A DNA stretch of 64,000 nt from Seminavis robusta (Eukaryota; Bacillariophyta; Bacillariophyceae; Naviculales; Naviculaceae). This document shows positions 54,282 through 64,000 of this stretch, in pieces. How positions within the stretch are numbered: the stretch's first letter is position 1; every line of letters begins with the position of its first letter. The notes beneath the pieces are model-generated. The model ran no database searches. It was not told where the DNA came from and worked only from the letters and a program-made list of their open reading frames with translations. The translations under genes and the position numbers were made by a program. The DNA is taken from positions 1 through 64,000 of the forward strand of contig CAICTM010000083.1 in NCBI GenBank assembly GCA_903772945.1, written 5' to 3'.

Positions 54282-55469
54282 ATGGCCCCTCGACGAGACG
54301 ACGAAAAGATCCTTGCTCCTTCTGCCCACGGCGGGACACTCACCACGGACACGGATCACTCGCCTGCCAGTAGGCCCAAACTATTTGACCTACCCAAGGA
54401 TATTTCCTTTTTGGAGATCCAGCGTCCTTCGCTTCCAGTGAACGCCTCGATCCAAGTCTGTCCACGGATGGCTTCATCCCTGGACAAGGCAACTCAGAGA
54501 GCCGATGCGATCCACAAGCGAATGACTCGGGAAGACATTAAGGAACGGTATCCGTTTGTCTATGAAGCCTGCCGATCGGCGGTTGTGGACGAAATGTCTC
54601 GGGTCCTCAGCCAAGCCTCTCTGCTGATGGAGGACGCCAAGAAGGAAGACGCCGAGGTGTCCCAAATGACAAAGAACAAGCGACTCTCAGTGGCCCTGAT
54701 CCATGCCATTCAGTATCTAGACACTCTAGAATGTGCCATGGCCTTCTCATCCCGCGATCGCTTGGAGGCAGGGGTCTGCTCGGTACTCAGCATGATCTCA
54801 AAATGTCATAAGGACCACCAGGACTGCTTCGAATCCAAGGTCTGTGTGTCCAGCTGGGCAGCTCCTTCTCTATTCTTTGATTTTGTGACTGGAAACCCAG
54901 CCAACTTGTCCCTGGCGCAGAGTGAGCACGAACCATTGTCAATGCCACTCGAGCTCCAAGTGAGGCCCATTGTTGAATACTCGGCGGAGGACCTGATTCG
55001 GGCACCAAGACTCGGAGTGGAAGCCTTTGCCGTCAAAGTAAAGGAGTGCAGTCATGAACAACGAGAGTATGGAGCTCGCGATGGCATCACAGGGGTAGCC
55101 AAAGTGCAAGTTCACATTGCTCCACTAGCGGAAAGCAAGAGCAAGAAAGAGGTCGTCTGGGGGGTACACAACGACGTCGAGCCGGTTCGGATTAAGGAGG
55201 TCAGAGCGTAAGTTCCCCTATGGTCATGACATGCCTACATGCTATATTGAAAGATTGTGATGATGGCAACTCATATCACTGTTTTGTTTATTAAATTCTA
55301 CAGAACACAGCAGAATGCCTACCCCACCAAGTTCAGAATCAACTTTGACATCTTTTCTTCCACGGTTTATGGTCAAAGTGGAGTGACACTCACATTGAAC
55401 ATGGAGACATGTCAAACGATGGATGGTAAGGTCCCCAAAATTCAGATTGAATTGGTGGTCGATCCCTAA
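54282..55469 (+). CDS. Unrecognised conserved-looking protein, 363 aa
   Basis: Two exons, 54282-55207 and 55304-55469, with a 96-bp intron (GTAAGT...CTACAG, phase 2), give 363 residues from ATG 54282. There is no signal peptide or membrane segment. Residues ~60-170 are helical with charged pairs (DKATQRADAIHKRM, YPFVYEACRSAVVDEMSRVL); the second half is beta-rich (LELQVRPIVEYSAEDLI, FAVKVKECSHEQ, VTLTLNMETCQTMDG), and the end, IQIELVVDP, is reached only after splicing. I do not recognise a family. Clean coding sequence and splice signals argue for a real gene. Confidence 0.7.
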
Positions 55470-56483
55470 AGGATTTTCCTTGAGGACGGAGGGTTGAAAC
55501 TAGGCCGTGGTTGTTGCATGATGATTACATTGGTGATGAATCGCTCGCTGTATCATCCATATCATTGCTACACATTGCTCTAGAAAAAGGACAGATAGTC
55601 ATTCCATCAGTCAGTCCAAATTCCTTCATGAGGCCAACTGGTTTTGGCCCAGCTAATAGAGCAACCTTTTGCCTTGTTTCGTCGGTACCGTAGATAGAAA
55701 GATCCATTTCTGGTACCGATACCTGCGGAGTCATATGATAGTCACTTTGCTCAATGATAGATACATACAGCTACCGGTACCGTACTGGTGGTCAGCCCAA
55801 ACGCGCTCCGCAGTCCTGCGAATGAGTGAAACAATGGTGGTACCAAACAACCAGGACCGGCCTTGAAGCCGATTTCTAAAAGAAGAGAACAAGGCCTGGT
55901 CGCCTCCAACGCGTCTGTTGCTCTTGCGGGCACTGCGTGAGCTTTGGTTTGCGAAATTGCTACTCGAACGGAAGCCAGGTTTCGCTTCCATGCAGATAGT
56001 TCGCCCTAAAAGCGTGTAAGCAGCGGGCGGCAACCAAGAGCAACCAACTAGTACTAGTAGAGGTCTTTTTTCTTAATGGCTCGTGATGCGGTATCATGGT
56101 ACACTGTATTGAAAAAGGATGCGCACATTGATGCCTCCTTGTGCTTTTCCGACTGCCCGAGCTAGCTAGACTAGATTGGACCTTTGAGGCAGCTTATTGC
56201 AGCCCGATCCAACGGGGCGATACCCGCAGTTTCCATATCTACGCTCGCTGCTGGGTTTGGTACCTTAGTGACTAATCCAATGCGAGCCATACATGTTAGC
56301 AGGGGAAAATAGAAAATAAAATGTGCATCTTATGCTGCTGAAATGCTTATCGACCTAATAAATACAAGTAAATACATCCTGTTCGTGAACTTCGACTTCT
56401 GATCATGAGCTGGAATAATCACCCTTTTCTTGACTTGAAAACCTGAACTGACTGCGCAAAAAAGGTTGGTTTCATCGTCCTCT
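55470..56483. other. Convergent spacer, GGTACC-rich
   Basis: About 1 kb between 3' ends. GGTACC/ACCGGT words occur at 55684-55716 and 55770-55792. Small frames on both strands have no domain. Confidence 0.4.
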
Positions 56484-57026
56484 TCATCCTGACCTGGGAA
56501 CGGCAATAGCTTCACAGACGCATCGAGTCGTAAAGGCATTAATAAAGCTTCTGGCTTCCTTGTGACAGACAGTTGCCTCTGAGAAGCACTCTTCGTCTTC
56601 GCTAATGACAGTCGCGATCACGATGAAGAGTAGCACCGTGGGAATTAAGCATAGAATCAAAAAGTGCAAGAACGATGTGCGCTGGACTCGTTGGAGCTCT
56701 TGCAGCATAATCTGGCGGCGGCGTTCTTCTACCTGAGGTCCTGCTTCCCCCGTCCAGGCAATGGTCAATCGTTGACCGTTGGCATCTTCAGGACTGTGGT
56801 CCAACACAATCACAGTCACGTCGTCGTCGTCCTTATCAGCTCCGGGTGATTGTTCCGCAGGGGTAACGGGTTCCGAGAGGTCCCCAGCGCCTTCTTCTAG
56901 AGCGGCCGATTGCGGGTCATCGTTGTGAATGCTGTTGGCATCGTTGTTCTCGTCGTTGTTGGTGGTGTTGCCTCCCAAGGGAACATCATCATTCACGTCT
57001 GCTTCTACTGCGGGGGGTGCCAACAT
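56484..57026 (-). CDS. Hypothetical single-pass membrane protein, acidic N-terminus
   Basis: ATG 57026 opens 180 residues. The first ~110 are acidic and Asn/Asp/Glu-rich (GGNTTNNDENNDANSIHND), probably disordered; residues 81-95 (HSPEDANGQRLTIAW) are followed by a charged helix EERRRQIMLQELQRVQRT and one membrane segment FLHFLILCLIPTVLLFIVIA (~122-142). The short tail carries four Cys (EECFSEATVCHKE, TRCVCEA). A C-terminal GTCAGG could be a donor and the gene may continue with a further exon below 56484. No known family recognised. Confidence 0.5.
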   Translation of the reverse strand: MLAPPAVEADVNDDVPLGGNTTNNDENNDANSIHNDDPQSAALEEGAGDLSEPVTPAEQSPGADKDDDDVTVIVLDHSPEDANGQRLTIAWTGEAGPQVEERRRQIMLQELQRVQRTSFLHFLILCLIPTVLLFIVIATVISEDEECFSEATVCHKEARSFINAFTTRCVCEAIAVPRSG

Positions 57027-57591
57027 GGTTTCTTTATTTGTAGTTGCGGTCTTATTGCTAATAGCTCTGTCGCTTGGAGACGGTCGTTCGAAAAAAGGAA
57101 AGTGCCATCGTCAACGTCAACACAACCAGCAGCGTCGGAAGCAGTCTTGTTTACGCTCTGGTTGGGAGTTAACCCTTAAAAATTTAACTCCAAGCCATCT
57201 CCACGGTATGCGCTCTCCGCTCCGAGACCGTGGAGTTCATCGTGGCACAACCCGTTCTTTTTGTTGCCCAACCAATTCAATCATGCAGCTTTGTTGTTGC
57301 ATCAGAGCCGCTGTACCTGGTATCGCAGTGGCTGGCAGGGTGACGACTAGGAAAGCACGTGTGGTCAACAATGAAGTGGCCCACACTACGGTACATTATT
57401 GCATTAGCCTTCCAATAGCTATTGTATTAGTTCAGCGAGTACAGTACTCTAGCTTCAAACAACACCGTCCACTCGAAGAAATACCTATAAGCAGAAACGA
57501 GGCTTGTGCAACAAAGCGTGTCTGGTCACCACGCCCAACCAAGCACCATAGTACCGGTATACCCGATTTGCCGAATATCTCGATCCCTTCC
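57027..57591. other. Spacer between two minus-strand genes
   Basis: 565 bp: promoter side of the small membrane protein and 3' side of the SPX-MFS gene. A long plus-strand frame crossing here (56929-57933) is antisense to both genes and was not accepted. Confidence 0.4.
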
Positions 57592-60157
57592 TTACAAAGT
57601 CTTGTCTTCCGTTGGAATGAGCGAATCATAGTAACGGTACGAGATCCAAAGAGTGAAGCTGGTCAGCACCGCCATGGAACCAAAGGTATAGTTGAGCTGT
57701 GTGTCTATTCCACCGGTCCCACACAAGGCCAAAAAGACATCTCCAGCGGTCCGACCCAAGGTGGCGGCCTCCGTGGCCAACAGTCCCACATTGAAAAAAC
57801 CCTTCCTCCATGCCTTGGGGATTGTCTTGGAAAGCAAACTCATGTTGGGTCCTTCGACCATATTGCTGCAGACAACAATGACAAGGCTTCCAATCAAATA
57901 TTGATCCAGGTAGTAGGTGTCGCCGTATCGTAGGATGATGAAGCAACCAACGATAGTCACCACCTGCATCACCATCATCATTTGGCGATCCTCATATGTT
58001 TTGGATAGGTAGGCCACCAGCAAGTTCACCGGGAGAATCAACAAGCAAAGAAAGGACAGGTAGTACCCAGCCCACGATCCGGGCCACTGAAAGTAGTAGT
58101 AGGTCAAGATGCTTGTCGAGCTGCTCACACACTCCATCAATAGTTTCTCGACAAAGTAAATGAAAAAGTTCACCATGACAGCAGAATTCTTCCAAATGGG
58201 TATTCGATTGCTGATACTGTCGTCGTCGTCGTTGTCGTCGTCGCTGACACTAATAGTCTGTGTTTCCTTGCCGTTGCCATTTTGGAGCAGGGGTTGCTTT
58301 TCGCCGGTTGTCGTGTTTTTCTTGATGGATTCTGATTCCTCCTTGGGTGGGTCGACAAAAAAGATGACATGAAAAATGACATAGATCAACCACACCACCG
58401 ACATAAACCACCCGGGGGCATTTTCCACTTGCCAGTAGGGGCTCTTGCTGTGTTCTGCCATGCGGTGCAGCACTGATCCCAGAAACGGCCCCAGGGCCAT
58501 ACCAAAGGATCCCACAGCTACAAAGTGTGCTGATGCAGCGGTGCGTTCTGCTGTAGAATAAGCGTCAGCGATATAACGTCGATTGATGGGACGACAACTC
58601 CCCAAACCGCACATGAGCCGTCCAATCAAAACAAAGGCCATGCTATTGCAGGGGTATCCCATTGCGTAAACGAGATTGCCCGCCACGTTGAGAGAGGCGG
58701 CAAATAGAAGCGGAGTGCGATAGGAATAACTCGTCCAATAACTGTCACAGGGCCAATGAGTGAGGCAATGTTGTGGAACGCAATACAACGCTGAGTACGA
58801 TCGAACGACCTTACCTGTACAGAAACGTGGAGAAGATGGTGGCAAAAGGTGTCATGCCGACAATGGCACTACTCAATGCAGGATCGGCACCCAGTTTTTC
58901 CGAATACGTCACCACAGTGGGAACCACAATCAGATAGTTGGCCATGTAGATGAAACTACTGACAAAGTTGAGAATCCCCGAAATGGCCGAAGATCGTTTG
59001 TAGGCCGCCAGAGCCACGGCCCGTTCGTACTCGGCTTGAATGGCATCTTTCCCACCGGCAGGGGTGGTGGATTGTGGTTCCGTGCTAGCTCTATGCACAC
59101 TGTTGATTTCGGGTGGTTCAGTGAGGAATCCCAAGGCGGTGGTGGCGAGCATGTTGAGAACTTCATTGTCGGAATCATTTTGTTGCAGGTTTCGTCGCGC
59201 CGCGTAAATTTGTGCCATGACAAAGTCTTCTCGACTGTCCAAGATGGAGGACATGGATGTGGAAGGCATTGCAATCGAGGGAGCACGGTGATTTTTGATG
59301 GGTATAAATCCTTCACCATCATCTTCTTCATGTGCCACAGATAACTGTTGCAGTCCTTGTATGGAGCGATGCCTACGGGGTAATCCTTTGGGACTTCGAG
59401 TTCGTTTGATGATTGTCTTGCCTTCTTTGGGCAACCGTTCTGCCTGCGCACTGGTAGTTCTTCCTCGCAAGGCTGGTTGTTCTAGATCTTGCGGCATGGC
59501 TGACTGATGTTGCTGTACCACTCGAAGTTGTGTGTATGCCGTCTGGAGCGTCACACAGAGAGCATCCAATGCTTGAGGATGCCTTAATGACGCCATCATG
59601 GTGGCACTCTGATTTTGAGCACGAATGGCACTCGTGGGTGTCTTTCCTCCAAAGAGAAAGAAATCATAGGCCTTGTACGGCGCCGTGACTCGTTTGTCAT
59701 GTTTCTTGAGCAGACGGAGAATGCCCTTGACATTGAGGTCCACAAATTGAATCAAATGCAACAAATCCGCTCCGACATGATTGTAGCTTTCGCGTAGTTT
59801 CTTGAGTTGTGCCAATTTCTGCACATTCTGAACAGCGCCGTCATGTTGTTGTTCTTGCAAAGCCAGGAGGCATTCCTGTTGCTCTTGTTCGTACTTGTCC
59901 AATTGATGCGCTATCTGTCCTTGTTGGTGGAGGACAAACAAGGTGATCTTTTGCACTTGACGGTACAATTCTGCCAAAAATGTAATGGAAGTCTCCTTTT
60001 CATTGACTAGAAAGGTTTTGGAGATAAGGGAGACGGATTTCGTGGCATCGGCATCCTCTGGTAGCTCGGCCAAGATCAGCTTCAACCCGTTATAGTCCAA
60101 GTAGTAATCCGACCATTCTCGATGCTGCAAGGCAACAATCTTGGTGGCAAACTTCAT
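57592..60157 (-). CDS. SPX-MFS vacuolar phosphate transporter (PHT5/VPT-like)
   Basis: Two exons, 60157-58815 and 58741-57592, with a 73-bp intron (GTAAGG...GACAG, phase 2), give 830 residues. The N-terminal SPX domain (1-~170) starts MKFATKIVALQHREWSDYYL and contains the helix NGLKLILAELPED and the Lys-rich LRLLKKHDKRVTAPYK that binds inositol pyrophosphates. A basic linker (TIIKRTRSPKGLPRRHRS) and a Ser/Thr-rich stretch precede an MFS unit of about ten to twelve helices, with FVLIGRLMCGLGSCRPINRR, the loop motif of VPT/PHT5 and yeast Vps-type SPX-MFS proteins. It is expected to move phosphate into the vacuole under control of cellular phosphate status. It is divergent from the F-box/ankyrin gene. 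Confidence 0.9.
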
Positions 60158-60540
60158 CGCTGCGTCTTATCTGTCAATTTCACGGGTGTTGAAAGACCTG
60201 CTATTTTGAGACCGCCAAACCTGAAACGAAACTCTTTAGTATTGGAATGAATCTCTTTTATTTGGGTTGGTTGCGTGTTGGGTACATTGGGAAGTGCTTG
60301 GATATCATCGGAAGTCTGGAGGAAGAGAAAAGAAAAGAGAATGCTTTTATGCGTAGTTCGTAAAATAAGTACTAGTACTAGTAATGTAGTTGAAGTGCCA
60401 TTCGTGGATACAGAGAATTATTGAATGACAAATTTGCTTTGAGTACCGGTACCGGTACCGGTACCCTTCTAAAGTTAAAAACACAAAGAAGCATCAACAC
60501 AGCCCAGAACACACTCTGCCATGCACTCTGCCAAGAGACG
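60158..60540. promoter_or_regulatory. Divergent promoter: SPX-MFS (-) and F-box/ankyrin (+)
   Basis: 383 bp between starts. It includes a perfect run of the ACCGGT/GGTACC motif at 60444-60464 (three to four head-to-tail units) and ACTAGTACTAGTA near 60370. The run is about 80 bp ahead of the ankyrin gene ATG. Confidence 0.5.
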
Positions 60541-61419
60541 ATGAGCTCCTCACCATCTGCACAATTCCCTGTATGGGAGCTCCCCGAAGTGATTCTGTAT
60601 CACATTGTAGGCTATGTGGCACCACCAACGCACCGTGCTGGAATCTTGTGTCATAGAGTGGCTCCCTTGTGCAAGGCCGCACACCGAGTAGTCTTTGAAG
60701 AAGCACGCAGCGTGGCGTTGTGGGATGCCGTCCTGGCGGGGGATTATCAAGTTGATACGGCGCAATCAGACAAGCGCAAGGGGACACGTTCCTGCAAGCG
60801 CTTGAAACGAAGTCCATGTCAAAAGGTCCGGGATGCCCATCGACACGTCATTGACAATACCGAATTTGCCTACTATTATCTCTCCGAACTGGCACACAAG
60901 AGTGGAAAAGCAGCACTCACATCACCAAAACTACGGGGAATTCTCGACGAATATGGTCCTCAGTTACGCATCAATCATCGTGTGTCCTCGGGAGGAGCCT
61001 TTCTGGTGGAAGTTTGTCGAGCACGCCATGTCAAAGAGGCTGTGATTCTCAAATCCCTCCAAGAGTTGGTCGAACATCGGGGCGCCAACGTCAACACGAA
61101 TACATTTGAGGCCCAAAACAGCAACTTGACCGGACTATGTGTGGCCGCGGTCCGGGGAATGCCCACGGTCGTCAAGTATCTGCTGGGAAAGGGGGCATCC
61201 ACCACCGCCAACAACGCAGGGAGATTCCGATTGGTAACCAACTCCAGGAAATCATTGCGGTGTGCCAATGTTACGGCTCTGGGGTTTGCACAAGCCATGC
61301 GTCAGGCAGAAATTGACAATGGTGCCTGTGAGGGAGAATTGAAAAATCTCAACAAGTGCATTGAACTCTTGACAGAGCAACAACAAACACAACAACAACA
61401 AGCCGAAGTGGCAACTTGA
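60541..61419 (+). CDS. F-box-like/ankyrin-repeat protein
   Basis: ATG 60541 (MSSSPSAQFPVWELP) is the first Met; an upstream frame through the GGTACC run has no ATG. 292 residues. Residues 8-50 (FPVWELPEVILYHIVGYV ... PLCKAAHRVV) look like an F-box helix set. A basic stretch (KRKGTRSCKRLKRSPCQKV) follows, then helices and at least two ankyrin-type repeats: LVEHRGANVNTNTF with LTGLCVAAVRGMPTVVKYLL, then GKGASTTANNAG. The C-terminus is Gln-rich. This type often works as a substrate adaptor of SCF ubiquitin ligases; that is inference here. Confidence 0.7.
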   Translation: MSSSPSAQFPVWELPEVILYHIVGYVAPPTHRAGILCHRVAPLCKAAHRVVFEEARSVALWDAVLAGDYQVDTAQSDKRKGTRSCKRLKRSPCQKVRDAHRHVIDNTEFAYYYLSELAHKSGKAALTSPKLRGILDEYGPQLRINHRVSSGGAFLVEVCRARHVKEAVILKSLQELVEHRGANVNTNTFEAQNSNLTGLCVAAVRGMPTVVKYLLGKGASTTANNAGRFRLVTNSRKSLRCANVTALGFAQAMRQAEIDNGACEGELKNLNKCIELLTEQQQTQQQQAEVAT

Positions 61420-62010
61420 AGAACGGGAACTTTTTTTGCTGCAGTAGGGCGGACAAGGTTGGTGTTTCGGCGAGAGATTTCTGCGAGGGCTCCACCCAAA
61501 TGCTCCTTATGAATACGGGCTGCTATTAGTATTTGATAGTCACTCTGGTAGTGAAAACACCAAATTGTTTTTACATATTATATCAATCAAAACTATACTC
61601 TGAGTAGGTCATTTGGCTATTCAAGCTACCCATGTTTATGTTTGCAACATGTGTTGGTCGAATCTTGACAGCAATGCTGCAAGTGCCATTGTGCATGGGT
61701 AGCCACTTTGATGGACATAATTGAGGCATTCCAAATTGCCATAACATACAGCATAAATGCAAGAATTTGATTCCATAGATAAACGATTTCCAAAAGACAC
61801 GTTCTTGAGTCACGAAAGGAGTCACGAAGGGGAAGGGGGAAATCGAGGTCATTCGTCTTGTCTTTGGTGGGAGGGGATGCCTGGCCTTCATTTTTGTTTT
61901 CGGACAGCTTGAAGGCTCAAGACAATGATCATTCATCAATTCTTCACAAAACCAAACAGCCACTTGCTCGATTGCTATGTCATAAAGAGCAGAGAAAAAG
62001 TCTCATCATC
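61420..62010. other. Spacer upstream of the sulfotransferase gene
   Basis: 591 bp of 3' UTR and promoter. The sulfotransferase frame is open upstream to 61858 but without an ATG. Nothing else recognised. Confidence 0.4.
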
Positions 62011-63084
62011 ATGGCTCAAAAATGCAGGCAAAAATCAGGCAGTGTTTCGAAGTTTCAACTCTTGGTAGCATTGGTAGTCGGTTTGACAACGTTTGAATGT
62101 ATGTCTTGGCAGTTCAGGCAACCTCGGGTGGAGCAAATGGCAAGGTCTATGACTGGAATGGTTCTGAAGACAGATAATCCACAAGATCAGAAAACAAAAA
62201 CGACCAGCAAGGGCATCCCCACGGTACCGGTACACATCTCGAGAGAGCGAAAGGAAGGAGCTTTAGAGTTCGTTCACATACCCAAGACATCTGGCACCGC
62301 CATTGAAGTTGCCGCTGCAAGACAGAACATTACGTGGGGATTGTGCCATTTTCGAAACCTACCAGCATTTCTCGTTCCCAGCTATCAAAAGGTGGACTAT
62401 CCAGGATGCAACCGGCTTGCCAAAGGCCAAAGGGCGCGTCGATGGCCGTTCTGTCCGGGTCAGTGCTGGCATCAACCTCCTGCCAAGTTCTATCAACACG
62501 ACAACAATAATGGGCCCAATCCTTCTCAACAGAATCCATACTCCAACAAGAATCTATTTGCCATTGTCCGAAACCCCTATGCCAGAATGATTAGTGAATT
62601 CTATTGTCCATGGAGTGGGTACACAAGTGCTGATGAAGGGGAACACAACCAAGAGTCACTCAATATTTTTCTGCAGCAAAAGCTTCTTCAATACCAGAAA
62701 GATCCGGTAGATTTGCATTTGCTTCCTCAGTCGCACTTTATTTTTGGCTCATTGACCAAAGAAGGCCCAATCGTCCAGGTCGTGGATCATGTCCTTTTCT
62801 TTGAGAACTTGACGTCTCACGTTCACGAACTCTTCCAAGCGTATGATCTGGACATTGCCCTTGAGCATGTCAACGCTGGAACTGACAAGACGCAACAAAA
62901 TCAGCAACAGCGACAGCGGAGTAGAAGAATGGGTGTGGGAGACCTGTCCAATGAAACCATTGAGCTGATCAACGAGATACACAGAGAAGACTTTGAGACT
63001 CTGGGATACCAAGGCATCAATCCTCACAACATGCCGCAAGGTTGGCAAGAAAGCTACAGGTTGGAGTCAATCTACATGACATGA
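62011..63084 (+). CDS. Golgi membrane sulfotransferase
   Basis: ATG 62011 gives 357 residues. A signal anchor lies at ~16-28 (LLVALVVGLTTF), followed by a stem. The PAPS-binding motifs are present: the 5'-phosphosulfate loop LEFVHIPKTSGTAIEVAA (86-103) and the 3'-phosphate motif FAIVRNPYARMISEFY (183-198). A Cys-containing insert (CNRL...CPGQCWHQPP) and HLLPQSHFIFG follow, as in carbohydrate sulfotransferases of the sulfotransfer_2 group. It is a type II Golgi enzyme that likely sulfates polysaccharides or glycoproteins. Codons for TVPVHIS at 62221-62241 contain the GGTACCGGTAC repeat motif. Confidence 0.85.
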   Translation: MAQKCRQKSGSVSKFQLLVALVVGLTTFECMSWQFRQPRVEQMARSMTGMVLKTDNPQDQKTKTTSKGIPTVPVHISRERKEGALEFVHIPKTSGTAIEVAAARQNITWGLCHFRNLPAFLVPSYQKVDYPGCNRLAKGQRARRWPFCPGQCWHQPPAKFYQHDNNNGPNPSQQNPYSNKNLFAIVRNPYARMISEFYCPWSGYTSADEGEHNQESLNIFLQQKLLQYQKDPVDLHLLPQSHFIFGSLTKEGPIVQVVDHVLFFENLTSHVHELFQAYDLDIALEHVNAGTDKTQQNQQQRQRSRRMGVGDLSNETIELINEIHREDFETLGYQGINPHNMPQGWQESYRLESIYMT

Positions 63085-63549
63085 CACGATCGTTTAGTTG
63101 AAAGGTGATTTGAACGAAATGTTACCAGGGCGGACTCGGCTCCTCCAGTCGAGACCTCCAAGCTTCTATTGAGAGTATTGTCTGATTTGACTCGAGCAGA
63201 CTGTGCATCAACGTTCTCGGTGCTCGACCAGAATGTCCTTGACGCCACAAAATGTATACTGGTACCGTTCAGTATGTCAGAGGTCAATGACCACAGCATG
63301 CAGAAATGCGTGCTCCCTACGGTACGGTATGCTAGCCAGACGTATGCAGGTCAATCGACCATTTTATCGAAGCCTGGACGCAAGAGGTATGCGGGTCAAT
63401 CGACCATTTCATCGAAACATGGACACACAAGAAGACTCAATAGTGTATTTCCTGTGTTCCAACAATCGACTTGAATCAGTAATCTTCAATTCAAACCCAT
63501 GGGTTCATTCCTTCATTCCTTGTCAGTCAGTGTCATCGACCATGCTAGA
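63085..63549. other. 3' spacer with a two-copy tandem repeat
   Basis: 465 bp. At about 63342-63434 a ~46-bp unit (GTATGCAGGTCAATCGACCA ... TCGAAGCCTGGACGCAAGAG) is followed directly by a second copy with about six changes. No gene seen. Confidence 0.55.
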
Positions 63550-64000
63550 CTACATAGTTGTACCAAATTGATTGTCGAATATCATGTCCTCTGTGGGATA
63601 TCTCGGTGTGGCTGTTGTTGTTGTTTTACTTGTTTGTTTGGCCCTGGTTCCCGTGGCAATAATGAGTGGAATGGCATATCGTTTGGGAATCTTCAATACT
63701 CGTCGAATCCCAGCGGCATTGATTCCTTCCATGGGAGCTGTATCGAGACCTCGACTGGAACACCCTAGCATGTACGTCATGGCGGTGAGTAGGCACTGTT
63801 TGACGGTCCATGTTTCAGCACTAGACAAGGACGGAAAGACATAAATCCGGAGCCATCGTGCGAGGCATCCTACGAGTGCCAATATGTTTCGGACCAGGAA
63901 GGAAATGGGTGCCGCGAGTATGCGAGGCAATGGATACCCCGACGAAAAGAGGGTAATGTAGACGGCCATTTGAAGTTGAATCTTTTTGGGTGTGGGTTGA
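63550..64000 (-). CDS. Nitroreductase-family protein, C-terminal part (runs off the window)
   Basis: The frame is open from the right window edge to the stop at 63550, so the start is probably outside; the ATG at 63969 is an internal candidate. 139 residues from that Met. The end matches the C-terminal half of the nitroreductase fold: SLSSAETWTVKQCLLTAMTY, then MLGCSSRGLDTAPMEGINAA, GIRRVLKIPKRYAIPLIIAT. The 'GLDTxPMEG' phrase and the following helix are the flavin (FMN) and dimer contact region in this family. It likely reduces quinone or nitro compounds using NAD(P)H and FMN; location unknown. Confidence 0.65.
   Translation of the reverse strand, partial: QPTPKKIQLQMAVYITLFSSGYPLPRILAAPISFLVRNILALVGCLARWLRIYVFPSLSSAETWTVKQCLLTAMTYMLGCSSRGLDTAPMEGINAAGIRRVLKIPKRYAIPLIIATGTRAKQTSKTTTTATPRYPTEDMIFDNQFGTTM

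Noticed and set aside
56929-57933. 334-codon plus-strand frame
   Set aside because: Antisense to the acidic membrane protein and to the end of the SPX-MFS gene; composition is that of a shadow frame.

Overview
The window looks like nuclear DNA of a diatom, probably a raphid pennate. The evidence is: compact genes with short GT-AG introns (mostly 47-200 bp); a small protein with a diatom-type plastid presequence ending in ASAFAP; a Ty3/Gypsy fossil; and a typical diatom gene set (SPX-MFS phosphate transporter, folate-biopterin family transporter, CRAL-TRIO, PSI-domain and AAA-ATPase proteins). The species assignment is inference. No rRNA, tRNA or CRISPR array was seen.

Layout. 1-8.4 kb is repeat-rich: a decayed Ty3/Gypsy retrotransposon on the minus strand, a broken trypsin-like protease gene, three families of short palindromic or tandem repeats, and a 407-bp Harbinger-type MITE with TTA target duplications. 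8.4-29.5 kb is gene-rich: a small hypothetical gene, an R2R3-MYB protein with zinc-finger and Tudor-like N-terminus, a four-KH RNA-binding protein with a 12-nt micro-exon, a large AAA ATPase of the PknK/COG3899 type, a PSI/LEA2-like membrane protein, a 15-exon ABCB transporter, and a TcdA-like E1 enzyme.

29.8-39.3 kb is a rearranged block. A papain-like protease body is present twice in tandem, and its N-terminal part is found 5 kb away, twice. A ~2.8-kb inverted duplication carrying UDP-glucose 4-epimerase and the 3' end of an ataxin-10 gene folds back on a 25-N assembly gap. The tandem protease copy differs from its partner, in every difference I found, by single-base deletions, which is the mark of uncorrected long-read sequence. 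The palindrome arms also differ by substitutions and by one large block, so they are probably two haplotypes or real paralogues joined head to head.

39.3-64 kb is again compact: ataxin-10, BTB/BACK, a fringe-like glycosyltransferase, a small plastid protein, a FkbM/METTL-like methyltransferase, a folate-biopterin transporter, CRAL-TRIO, two unrecognised genes, an SPX-MFS transporter, an F-box/ankyrin protein, a sulfotransferase and a partial nitroreductase. Several genes form divergent pairs with short shared promoters.

The most unusual item is the ABC transporter at 22.3-27.7 kb. Its reconstructed order is TMD1-NBD1-NBD2-TMD2 rather than (TMD-NBD)x2; both nucleotide-binding domains are directly joined inside one exon, and the second membrane domain ends the protein. 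The palindrome GGTACC/ACCGGT recurs in clusters through most intergenic spaces and reaches into the first codons of some genes.

Gene models were built by eye from reading frames and splice signals. All complete spliced models except the broken ones have total lengths divisible by three.
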